From Dokdonella koreensis DS-123 (GTDB lineage: Bacteria; Pseudomonadota; Gammaproteobacteria; Xanthomonadales; Rhodanobacteraceae): 64,000 nucleotides of DNA. Each line of letters opens with the position of its first letter. Position 1 is the first letter of the stretch. A program made the translations under genes and the position numbers. Of this stretch, positions 56,980 through 64,000 are shown in pieces. The notes beneath the pieces were generated by a model. That model searched no databases. It saw nothing but the letters and a program-made list of their open reading frames with translations, and was not told the DNA's origin. Location of the stretch: contig NZ_CP015249.1 of the NCBI RefSeq assembly GCF_001632775.1, positions 1,964,686 through 2,028,685 of the forward strand, read 5' to 3'.

Positions 56980-57968
56980 GCGCCTGTCCTCAATTCGACC
57001 ATTTGCTGGTTCTGCCGCGTCTGCGGGTTCAGAACGCCAATGCCGTTTCCAGCCCCCTGACCCACGGCTTCCCGTCGGTGACGGCTTTCCAGGGCTTGAT
57101 GTGGGCACTGCAACGCAAGGCACGCACCAACGGTCTCGACCTCGCATTCGAGGCGGTAGGCACAGTGTGCCACGATCACCAGGAACAGGCCGTCAAGAAC
57201 GGTTTCGAGAAAGTGTTCTGCCTGACTCGGAATCCGTCCGGCAAGGATGGCAGCGCCGCCGCCATCGTCGAGGAAGGCCGCATCCATCTGGATTTGAGCC
57301 TGATGTTCGCAATCCGCAGCAAACGCTGGAAGTGGGAGCCGCAAACCCGGGACGCCGATATCGTAGCTGTGGCCGGGCTGCTTGCCGGCATGCGGATCGC
57401 CGGTGGCACCCTGCTGCCACCGGCGCAACCAGGTCGGCTTCGCTACCGTCCCTGGGTCATCGACCTGACCGGCAACGAAGACGATCAGCAGGCCGAATTC
57501 CGCAAAGCGCGCATGCGCTTGCTGCCGGGCTTCGCGCTGGTATCGCGCGAAGATCGTCTGGAAGCGCGCTTGGCCGAGCTGCAGGCCGAGCATGCTTCCG
57601 CTACCCGGCTCGATGCCTGGCTATCGCTGTTCCGTATCAACTGGCGTTATCAGCCGGCCGGAAATGACGGCAAGGGGGAATGGCTCAACGACCGTAAGGG
57701 CCAGGGCTGGATCGTGCCGATCCCGGTCGGCTATGGCGCACTTGGCGACGTGCATGAGCCGGGCAGCGTTGCCAATGCACGCGATGCGAGCACGCCGTTC
57801 CGCTTCGTCGAGAGCCTCTACTCAATCGGTGAGTGGATCAGCCCGCACCGGCTGCAATCGCCCCAACAGTTGCTTTGGTATTCCGACAGTCAGCCCGACG
57901 ACGGACTCTACCGCTGCCGCAACGACTATCGCGCCGCTGCCGACGAGCAGCTCTACGACTTCGACTGA
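56976..57968 (+). CDS. csy2: Csy2 (Cas5f)
   Basis: A 330-residue Csy2/Cas5f (P. aeruginosa 327), partner of Csy1 holding the crRNA 5' handle. Family segments are [64 protein letters not shown] and PYGALGDV-like [37 protein letters not shown]. The frame is intact and G+C content has returned to local norm. It overlaps csy1 by four bases, with csy3 26 bp downstream. Confidence 0.94.
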   Translation: MSACPQFDHLLVLPRLRVQNANAVSSPLTHGFPSVTAFQGLMWALQRKARTNGLDLAFEAVGTVCHDHQEQAVKNGFEKVFCLTRNPSGKDGSAAAIVEEGRIHLDLSLMFAIRSKRWKWEPQTRDADIVAVAGLLAGMRIAGGTLLPPAQPGRLRYRPWVIDLTGNEDDQQAEFRKARMRLLPGFALVSREDRLEARLAELQAEHASATRLDAWLSLFRINWRYQPAGNDGKGEWLNDRKGQGWIVPIPVGYGALGDVHEPGSVANARDASTPFRFVESLYSIGEWISPHRLQSPQQLLWYSDSQPDDGLYRCRNDYRAAADEQLYDFD

Positions 57969-57994
57969 CAGACCCTACGATAAGGAATTCCATC

Positions 57995-59032
57995 ATGTCC
58001 AAAGAACTCAAGACTGCTTCCGTCCTCGCTTTCGAACGCAAGCTCGACCCGTCCGACGCGCTGTTCTTTTCTGGTGATTGGGCGTCGCGCGGTGAATCGT
58101 TGCGCTGGCAGCCGGTGAAAAATCGCGCGAAATCCGTGCGCGGCACCATTTCCAACCGGCTCAAGACCAAGGATCAAGACCCGGCCAAGCTCGACGCGGC
58201 CATCGAGAACCCCAATCTGCAAACCGTGGACGTGGCGGCGCTTCCGCTGGATGAGGACACGTTGAAGGTGCAGTTCACGCTGCGCGTGCTGGGTGGTGCC
58301 GGCGAGCCTTCCGCCTGCAACGACGCAGACTATCGCAAGAAGTTGCTGGCCACGGTCAGCAGCTATGTTCAGCAGCATGGCTTCAGCGAGCTGGCGCGAC
58401 GGTACGCAGCCAATCTGGCCAACGGGCGCTTTCTGTGGCGCAACCGCATCGGAGCCGAGCAGGTGGAAGTGCACGTGGCGCATCTTCAAGGCGGCAAGCC
58501 TGCCATGCAGTGGACGTTTCAGGCGCACACCTATTCCCTGCGCGATCCGTCGCCACCTGTTGCTGAATCGGCTGATCTGGAAGCGCTTGCATCGCTGATC
58601 GAATCCGGCTTGTCGAGCGCCTCGCATGTCCTGTTGCAGATCACGGCCTTCGTACGCATGGGAGCAGGGCAGGAGGTTTTCCCCTCGCAGGAGCTGATCC
58701 TCGATCGTGGACGCAGCGACAAGAGCAAGACGCTCTACGCCGTAGGCGAAGGCGACAAGGCGATCGCGGCCATCCATTCGCAGAAAATCGGCAACGCCCT
58801 GCGCACCATCGATACCTGGTATCCCGGCGCCGAGGAGAACGGTCCTATCGCCGTGGAGCCTTATGGCTCAGTCACCACGCAGGGCAAGGCCTATCGGCAG
58901 CCGAAGGAAAAGCAGGACTTCTACAACCTGCTCGACGGATGGGTCCTCAAGGACAAGGTGCCAGGGGTGGAGCAGCAGCATTTCGTCGTAGCCACGCTGA
59001 TCCGAGGCGGCGTGTTCGGAGAGGCAGGTTGA
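57995..59032 (+). CDS. csy3: Csy3 (Cas7f) backbone subunit
   Basis: A 345-residue Csy3/Cas7f (P. aeruginosa 342) that forms the six-subunit backbone along the crRNA. Characteristic segments are [48 protein letters not shown], and the C-terminal [22 protein letters not shown] 57995 follows AAGGA at normal spacing. A longer upstream frame overlaps csy2 and is rejected. No interruption is visible. Confidence 0.96.
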   Translation: MSKELKTASVLAFERKLDPSDALFFSGDWASRGESLRWQPVKNRAKSVRGTISNRLKTKDQDPAKLDAAIENPNLQTVDVAALPLDEDTLKVQFTLRVLGGAGEPSACNDADYRKKLLATVSSYVQQHGFSELARRYAANLANGRFLWRNRIGAEQVEVHVAHLQGGKPAMQWTFQAHTYSLRDPSPPVAESADLEALASLIESGLSSASHVLLQITAFVRMGAGQEVFPSQELILDRGRSDKSKTLYAVGEGDKAIAAIHSQKIGNALRTIDTWYPGAEENGPIAVEPYGSVTTQGKAYRQPKEKQDFYNLLDGWVLKDKVPGVEQQHFVVATLIRGGVFGEAG

Positions 59033-59036
59033 CGTC

Positions 59037-59603
59037 ATGGACCACTACATCGACCTTACGATCAGGCCCGATCCGGAGTTTCCTGCTCACCAGTTGATGA
59101 GCGCGCTGTACGCCAAGCTGCATCGCGCATTGGTGAATCTCTACACGGACTGCATCGGTGTTAGTTTTCCCGGATTCAACACCACGCCGGTCAGTATCGG
59201 GATGCACCTTCGCCTGCACGGATCGTTGTCTTCTTTGCGGACGCTGATGGAGACCAACTGGCTGCTCGGCATGCGTGATCACGCCTCCGTGACCGACATC
59301 CAGGCGATTCCCGGCGGAGCAGGGCATCGCCGCGTGTTTCGGGTCCAGGCTCAGAGCAGTCCTGAACGCCTACGGCGGCGCGCGATGCGACGCCACGGGC
59401 TCAGCGAGGACGATGCGCGAGCGCGGATTCCGGAAGCCGCCGGAAGGACGCTGAAGCTCCCGTTTGTCCAGTTGAGCAGCCGCAGTACCGGACAGCTGTC
59501 CTTCCCGCTGTTCATCGAGCACGGTCCGATCGAGCAGCAACCCGTTTCTGGCCGTTTCAACAGCTATGGCCTCAGCCGCGAGGCGACGATTCCCTGGTTC
59601 TGA
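59037..59603 (+). CDS. cas6f: CRISPR RNA endonuclease Cas6f (Csy4)
   Basis: A 188-residue Cas6f (P. aeruginosa 187) that cuts pre-crRNA at the base of the repeat hairpin and stays on the 3' handle. The known functional residues fall at the same positions: His29 (catalytic, in YAKLHRAL), Arg102 and Gln104 (RNA contacts, VFRVQAQ), and Ser148 (LSSRSTG). The basic helix RLRRRAMRRHG fits the major groove of the hairpin. The C-terminus ends in GLSREATIPWF, the typical closing motif. It is 4 bp after csy3. The array leader follows. Confidence 0.97.
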   Translation: MDHYIDLTIRPDPEFPAHQLMSALYAKLHRALVNLYTDCIGVSFPGFNTTPVSIGMHLRLHGSLSSLRTLMETNWLLGMRDHASVTDIQAIPGGAGHRRVFRVQAQSSPERLRRRAMRRHGLSEDDARARIPEAAGRTLKLPFVQLSSRSTGQLSFPLFIEHGPIEQQPVSGRFNSYGLSREATIPWF

Positions 59604-59733
59604 CCCTTTTTCGGACCGCAGTCACGCTTGCTTTTCCGATCAACCACTTGCGAGCCCTCGAGAAATTTGAGGAGAACGCTCGCAAGTGGTTTTCTGCTTT
59701 TTGAAATCATAGACTTCCGCGTCGATCGCTCTA
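59604..59733 (+). promoter_or_regulatory. CRISPR leader with IHF-like sites
   Basis: This A+T-richer interval between cas6f and the first repeat is the array leader (the degenerate repeats lie at the far end). It holds an IHF-type match GATCAACCACTTG at 59638-59650 (12 of 13 to WATCAANNNNTTR) and a weaker one at 59705-59717, 17 bp from the first repeat. IHF has been shown to support integration in I-F and I-E systems. Use at these sites is inferred. Confidence 0.6.
59642..59691. terminator. 14-bp inverted repeat in the CRISPR leader
   Basis: AACCACTTGCGAGC (59642-59655) pairs perfectly with 59678-59691 around a 22-base loop that contains a CCTC/GAGG mini-stem. It is followed by TTTTCTGCTTTTT, so it may be a terminator of the cas operon ahead of the array. 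The left arm overlaps the IHF-like site. Confidence 0.5.
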
Positions 59734-61384
59734 GCTCACTGCCGCGCAGGCAGCTCAGAAAAGAAGGTGGCCTAAGCATGGGCGTGAAGTACGGCTCACT
59801 GCCGCGCAGGCAGCTCAGAAAGTCGGTGGCATCGATCAGGTCGCTAACCCCTGGCTCACTGCCGCGCAGGCAGCTCAGAAATTCCGGCGGATCCACCTCC
59901 CCGTAGTGCGGTGGCTCACTGCCGCGCAGGCAGCTCAGAAATACACCGAGCGAGACGGGATGCACCAGGATGCCGCTCACTGCCGCGCAGGCAGCTCAGA
60001 AATGTGGGAGGACTTGCTGAAGCCACGGCTCGACGCTCACTGCCGCGCAGGCAGCTCAGAAAGCACCCCCGGGCACTTGAGACCCGGCCGAGCAGCTCAC
60101 TGCCGCGCAGGCAGCTCAGAAAAGGCGCGATAGAGGTCTTCGAGAGGCAGTGCCGCTCACTGCCGCGCAGGCAGCTCAGAAATGGATGAACCGCTCCGGG
60201 TCGGTGACGTCCTCGCTCACTGCCGCGCAGGCAGCTCAGAAATGCCGAAGCAGCTTCTCGATGCCGGCGCTGGAGCTCACTGCCGCGCAGGCAGCTCAGA
60301 AAAGAAGCGCCTCGACATCCACCGGCTTCTTCTGGCTCACTGCCGCGCAGGCAGCTCAGAAACGATCAGCTCGACCCGCGGGTCTCGCTGGGGAGCTCAC
60401 TGCCGCGCAGGCAGCTCAGAAAAGGAATCCGGTGATGAGGAGGGCTGTAGCCATGCTCACTGCCGCGCAGGCAGCTCAGAAAATGGGGTCAGCCCTCGCC
60501 GAGCGTCAGCTTGGCGCTCACTGCCGCGCAGGCAGCTCAGAAATCTCCGTGCGCTGGTTCAGGTTAACCACGCTGGCTCACTGCCGCGCAGGCAGCTCAG
60601 AAAACACGCGATATCACGAACCCTGACGTCTTCGCGCTCACTGCCGCGCAGGCAGCTCAGAAATGCTGCACCTTGTCGCCGTACTTCTTCGGCTCGCTCA
60701 CTGCCGCGCAGGCAGCTCAGAAATCAGGGGCCTACGCTGACCTGACGGGCGCGCCGCTCACTGCCGCGCAGGCAGCTCAGAAAGATCCAGGATGTGTTCG
60801 ACCGCTGACCGTGCGGCTCACTGCCGCGCAGGCAGCTCAGAAATCAAGAGGTCGCTTAACCGACAAGTAGACCGGGCTCACTGCCGCGCAGGCAGCTCAG
60901 AAATTCCCGGACGGCTGGCGAACCTCCCACCCCATGCTCACTGCCGCGCAGGCAGCTCAGAAACTCAAGCCGACGTGCACTTGACAGCCATCGCCGCTCA
61001 CTGCCGCGCAGGCAGCTCAGAAAACGAATGCGGTCGTCGTCCCACGGATGGGACTGCTCACTGCCGCGCAGGCAGCTCAGAAATGTTCAACGTCACCGCC
61101 GGCACGGCGATCGCCGCTCACTGCCGCGCAGGCAGCTCAGAAAACGACCTCGGTCCTCAACGCCGACAACCTCTACGCTCACTGCCGCGCAGGCAGCTCA
61201 GAAAGATGGAATCGACGCAGCTCTACGAGACGATGCGCTCACTGCCGCGCAGGCAGCTCAGAAAGACAGGTAGTCGCGCCCGGCCTCGCTGGCCTTGCTC
61301 ACTGCCGCACAGGCAGCTCAGAAAATTTTGAGCATCACCAGCACCATCGGCAGGGCGCTCGCTGCCGCACAGGCAGTTCAGACG
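59734..61384 (+). CRISPR. Type I-F CRISPR array, 28 repeats
   Basis: The repeat is 28 bp, beginning GCTCACTGCC and ending CTCAGAAA, with stem CTGCC/GGCAG around loop GCGCA. Repeats 1-26 (59734 to 61264) are identical. Repeat 27 (61297) has one change and repeat 28 (61357) has five. A 29th relic follows at 61418-61445. Spacers are 32 bp, with 33 bp at four places (after repeats 4, 13, 24 and 28). Leader-proximal spacers should be the youngest. The degenerate repeats mark the old end. Repeat type fits Cas6f next door. Confidence 0.98.
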
Positions 61385-61563
61385 AGTGGAAACAGCAGCG
61401 GAGGCATCTTTGCGATAGCTCACTGTTGCACAAGCAGCCTGCCGTCCGAATTCAGGATGTGCACTTGTAAGAAATCACCCCTCCAAGCCGCTCTCACCTT
61501 GACACCTCTCTCCCCCCCGCGCAGACTCGACCACGGAGCCTAGAACCTCCTTCACAGAGCGGT

Positions 61564-61593
61564 ACCCACCTCCGAAAGTCCGGTGGGTTTTTT
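61564..61593 (+). terminator. Rho-independent terminator downstream of the array
   Basis: ACCCACC (61564-61570) pairs with GGTGGGT (61582-61588), followed by a T6 run. Strong intrinsic terminator form, 120 bp after the last repeat relic. It may end the array transcript or a short RNA of the C4-like element that follows. Confidence 0.75.
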
Positions 61594-61631
61594 GTGCCCG
61601 CGCCTCGCGCGGTCACTCTCGGCGTTCGTGC

Positions 61632-61707
61632 GCCGGGAGGGCGGCTAATACAACACCCCGCAAGGGGAAATACGCCCGCCGTCTCTGTGCGGTTCTAGCC
61701 TCCCGGC
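61632..61707 (+). ncRNA. C4-like structured antisense RNA (phage regulatory type)
   Basis: A 9-bp outer helix GCCGGGAGG/CCTCCCGGC (61632-61640 with 61699-61707) encloses an inner GGGCG/CGCCC stem and a CCCC-GCAA-GGGG hairpin with a GNRA loop. This resembles the C4 antisense RNA of phages P1/P7 and many gammaproteobacterial prophages, as far as can be judged without a covariance model. The 365-bp stretch 61446-61810 holds only this, the terminator and a 7-bp hairpin (61712-61731). Confidence 0.45.
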
Positions 61708-61810
61708 ATCCCCGGCGCCTCTACGCGCCGGTGGGCCGTGCGTTCCGCCGGATTGCGGATGCACGCGATTCCGGTGGATTCCTTCAGGCATCCAAGGAGA
61801 GGTGATCGCC

Positions 61811-62041
61811 ATGAAAGACAACGTTCGTTTGAGTCCTCCTCCGCCGGCGGCGCCGGCACCGTGGCCGGCGTTGCCGCTGCGCAAGGCGCCGTGCGCAATC
61901 GGCACGTGGCTGGTGGTCATTCGCTGCCGGCGGCACAGGGGGGCCACGAATGCGCCCGATGGGCGGCGGGCTGCCGTACGGGAGTGCATGCAGGGGATCG
62001 ATGGTTTCGCCGTGCTGCGCCGGCCGGGCGGTGGGCGATGA
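61811..62041 (+). CDS. Hypothetical small protein downstream of C4-like RNA
   Basis: A 76-residue frame, Pro/Ala/Arg-rich (SPPPPAAPAPWPALPLRK at the start, later VIRCRRHRG). ATG 61811 follows AAGGAGAGG. It shares four bases (ATGA) with the next gene, so the pair is probably one operon. No family was recognised. In phages a C4-type RNA controls a small downstream gene, which would fit this position, but that is inference. Another open frame in this interval is less convincing. Confidence 0.4.
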   Translation: MKDNVRLSPPPPAAPAPWPALPLRKAPCAIGTWLVVIRCRRHRGATNAPDGRRAAVRECMQGIDGFAVLRRPGGGR

Positions 62042-62394
62042 GCGAGGACATGGTGGTGCGGCTGGTGCCGCTGTCGCTGGACGATTTCATCGCCACCATG
62101 ACACCGGCGCTGCTGGAGGAGCACGAGGCGCACCACGTGGGCGAGGGCGACATTGCGGTGCTGCGGCGGCGAATGATGCAAACGTTCCTGGAATCGCGCA
62201 CGGAGCTGCTGGGGCGCTTCGACCGGCGTGCGCTGGTGGGTGAACTCGGCGAATGGCTGGACGCGGTGCTGGCGTATCGCAACGAGGTATGGTCGGAGGC
62301 GGGCTATGCGGATTGCGCCTACCAGCGGCTGCTGACGGTGTTCCGCGCGGTGGAGGGGCGTCCGCGCCGGGCCAAGGGGCGCAGGCATGTGTAG
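62038..62394 (+). CDS. Hypothetical helical protein
   Basis: A 118-residue protein, mostly alpha-helical and charged (PLSLDDFIATMTPALLEEHEAHHVGEGD, FLESRTELLGRFDRRALVGELGEWLDAVLAYRNE), ending in a basic tail GRPRRAKGRRHV. Its start codon overlaps the stop of the previous frame (ATGA). No known family was recognised. The gap to the next gene (62395-62654) has no clear feature. Confidence 0.5.
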   Translation: MSEDMVVRLVPLSLDDFIATMTPALLEEHEAHHVGEGDIAVLRRRMMQTFLESRTELLGRFDRRALVGELGEWLDAVLAYRNEVWSEAGYADCAYQRLLTVFRAVEGRPRRAKGRRHV

Positions 62395-62654
62395 GCGCCG
62401 GTGTACCGCCACGATGCACGCGCCATCCGACGCGGATGCGGTGTTCGTAATGCACGCATCCCCGCGCGTACACGGGGCATTTCTCGCTCCCGCGCGCGCC
62501 ATCGGGCTGCGCTTGCGGCAGGCCTGGGGCAGGGGCGTGCCGCGAAGGGGCGGGCATCGATGCGTCGCCTCTGGAGGGGCGATGCAGGCCGGGTCGGCGT
62601 CTGCGCCGGCGGAACTGGTACGCTCGCGCATCACATCCGTGGGGGAGGGGCTGG

Positions 62655-63512
62655 ATGAATGCTTCGCTGTTGACGAACCTGCTGCTGCCGCTGGCCCTGG
62701 GCGTGATCATGCTGGGGTTGGGGCTGGGCCTGACGATCGACGATTTCAAGCGCGTCGCGCGTTATCCGCGGGCGGTGCTGATCGGCCTGGTCCTGCAGAT
62801 TGGCGTGCTGCCGTGGGCGGCCTTCGCGCTGGCGCTGCTGTTCAAGCTGCCACCGGAACTGGCGGTGGGGCTGATGCTGCTGGCGGCGTCGCCGGGCGGC
62901 GCCACGGCGAACATCTACAGCCACCTGGCGCGCGGCGACGTGGCGCTGAACATCACGCTGACGGCGGTCAACAGCGTGCTGTGCCTGCTGACGCTGCCGA
63001 TCATCCTCAACCTCGCCCTGGAGTACTTCCTCGGCGCCGGCCAGTACGTGCCGCCGCCAGTGCAGAAGATCGTCGAGGTCGCGGTCATCATCCTGTTGCC
63101 GGTCGCGATCGGCATGCTGGTCCGCTCGCGTGCACCGGCCTTTGCCGAGCGCATGGAGAAACCCATCCGGCTGCTGTCGGTGCTGGTGCTGGCGCTGCTG
63201 ATCGTGGCCGCGGTGGCCGGCGAGTGGCAGACGCTGCTGTCGTTCTTCGCGGCGGTCGGTGTGGCCTGCCTGCTGTTCAACCTGGTCAGCATGGGCAGTG
63301 GCTACCTGGCGCCGCTGGCCCTGAAGCTGCCGCGCCGGCAGGCCACGGCGATCGCGATGGAGATCGGCATCCACAACGGCACGCTGGCGATCTACATCGC
63401 GCTCAATGTGCTGGGCAATGCCACGATGTCGATCCCGGCTGCGCTGTACAGCCTGATGATGTTCCTCACGGCGGGCGTGTTTGCGTTCTGGCTGAACCGC
63501 CGCAGGGACTGA
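62655..63512 (+). CDS. Bile acid:sodium symporter family (BASS) transporter
   Basis: A 285-residue membrane protein with nine to ten hydrophobic segments. Family motifs are LPLALGVIMLGLGLGLTIDDFKR, MLLAASPGGATANIYSHLARGDVALNITLTAVNS (the GGxxSN-type crossing helix region), and EIGIHNGTLAIYIALNVLG near the C-terminus. Substrate is unknown in bacteria, where members move pantoate, short organic acids or others. The ATG 62655 follows GGGGGAGGGG. It stands alone on this strand. Confidence 0.88.
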   Translation: MNASLLTNLLLPLALGVIMLGLGLGLTIDDFKRVARYPRAVLIGLVLQIGVLPWAAFALALLFKLPPELAVGLMLLAASPGGATANIYSHLARGDVALNITLTAVNSVLCLLTLPIILNLALEYFLGAGQYVPPPVQKIVEVAVIILLPVAIGMLVRSRAPAFAERMEKPIRLLSVLVLALLIVAAVAGEWQTLLSFFAAVGVACLLFNLVSMGSGYLAPLALKLPRRQATAIAMEIGIHNGTLAIYIALNVLGNATMSIPAALYSLMMFLTAGVFAFWLNRRRD

Positions 63513-63705
63513 AACCCCGTTCAACGTCGTGCTGCGCGCGCCTTCCGGCGCGCATGCGGCGCTCGAAATGCGCAGGTGCCGGCACGGGCACTGCGCTTTT
63601 CGCGTCCCTCCCGTGCCGCCGGCTGCGCGCGCGACGGGCTTCGAGCAGGTGCCATGTGCACGCCGGCGTGTGCGGCCGGTGCTGCCCGCTTGAGGAGCAA
63701 GGGCC

Positions 63706-63984
63706 ATGAACAGGACGACGACGCCGGTGGTGGCGGGCCACTACCGGCTTTCCGAGGATGCCTATGTGAGGCTGGGCCAGCTGCGCGACGAGCTGCGGCT
63801 GCTGGAAACGCTGACCCGTCCGCGCGCGGCGGCGGACGACGGGCCGGACGCCACGCTGGCGCTCGCGCCGCGGGCGCTGGCGCAGTGCTTCGGCACGCTG
63901 GCGGCACGGGTGGACGCGTGCCTGGACGAGGCGACCTCGTTGTCGGCGCGGACGGGGCAGCCGCGGGGTGAGGGCGCGCATTGA
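63706..63984 (+). CDS. Small XAC0095-like protein
   Basis: A 92-residue protein starting MNRTTTPVVAGHYRLSEDAYVRLGQLRDELRLLETLT. The segment SEDAYVRLGQLRDELRLL resembles the small XAC0095-type proteins of Xanthomonadales, from memory. Function is unknown. A GAGGAGCAAGGGCC ribosome site precedes the ATG. It lies near the window end, and what follows is not visible. Confidence 0.45.
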   Translation: MNRTTTPVVAGHYRLSEDAYVRLGQLRDELRLLETLTRPRAAADDGPDATLALAPRALAQCFGTLAARVDACLDEATSLSARTGQPRGEGAH

Positions 63985-64000
63985 AATTGCGGAATGGCCC

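Noticed and set aside
59564-61470. Several open frames across the array with repeated LTAAQAAQK, SLPRRQLRK or AHCRAGSSE phrases
   Set aside because: These are translations of the CRISPR repeats in different frames, since 60-bp units keep frame. They are not proteins.

Overview
The window is high-GC DNA from a gammaproteobacterium, most likely a member of the Xanthomonadales (Lysobacterales). The evidence is the gene set and order, the natural Gln at GyrA position 83 (reported for Stenotrophomonas), and the near absence of A+T outside a few accessory patches. Almost all of it is densely packed core genome, with one accessory island at about 50.7-62.4 kb. No rRNA, tRNA, insertion sequence or integrase was seen.

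Layout. 0-7.2 kb: ihfB, lapA-lapB (LPS homeostasis), a WbpL-like lipid-carrier sugar transferase, a WbpM-like 4,6-dehydratase, galU and a Cys/Met-metabolism PLP enzyme. 7.2-16.7 kb: rng, yhdP, tldD and pmbA flanking the divergent darP, and a small membrane protein. 16.7-24.5 kb: recN on the minus strand, then the heat-shock set hrcA-grpE-dnaK-dnaJ with a sigma-32 type promoter before dnaK, then dapB. 24.5-34 kb: a nucleotide-exchange-type transporter, a Tat-exported aldo/keto reductase, mntP behind a yybP-ykoY manganese riboswitch, rnr, a DUF1579 protein, rlmB, a methyltransferase and cysK. 34-38.9 kb: the phosphate operon pstS-pstC-pstA-pstB-phoU on the minus strand. 38.9-42 kb: an FmdB-type zinc ribbon protein, rnt, and a three-gene operon for a Cys-modified copper-binding RiPP. 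The RiPP operon holds an exported EGKCG/EF-hand precursor, a DUF692 MNIO oxidase and a DUF2063 partner. 42-47.4 kb: a phosphate-type porin behind a three-half-site Pho box, gyrA and adhP. 47.6-50.7 kb: a hipB-hipA operon fused by overlap to a DUF922 gene, and an orphan exported or anchored protein.

51-61.4 kb is a complete type I-F CRISPR-Cas system: cas1, cas2-3, csy1, csy2, csy3, cas6f and an array of 28 recognisable repeats plus one relic. Key catalytic residues of Cas1, Cas2-3 and Cas6f are in place. Unusual points are a 62-codon ORF with a strong ribosome site whose end overlaps the cas1 start, a sharp G+C discontinuity inside csy1, and a leader with a 14-bp inverted repeat and IHF-like sites. 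Downstream lie a rho-independent terminator, a C4-like structured RNA (61632-61707) and two overlapping unknown ORFs. The window ends with a bile-acid:sodium-symporter family transporter and a small XAC0095-like protein.

The genes connect in several ways. The phosphate uptake operon and the porin appear to be one Pho regulon seen from two sides. IHF, whose beta subunit opens the window, is a known host factor for spacer integration in type I-F systems. The most unusual parts are the EF-hand/EGKCG RiPP precursor, the cas1 leader ORF, the csy1 mosaic and the hipBA-DUF922 operon.
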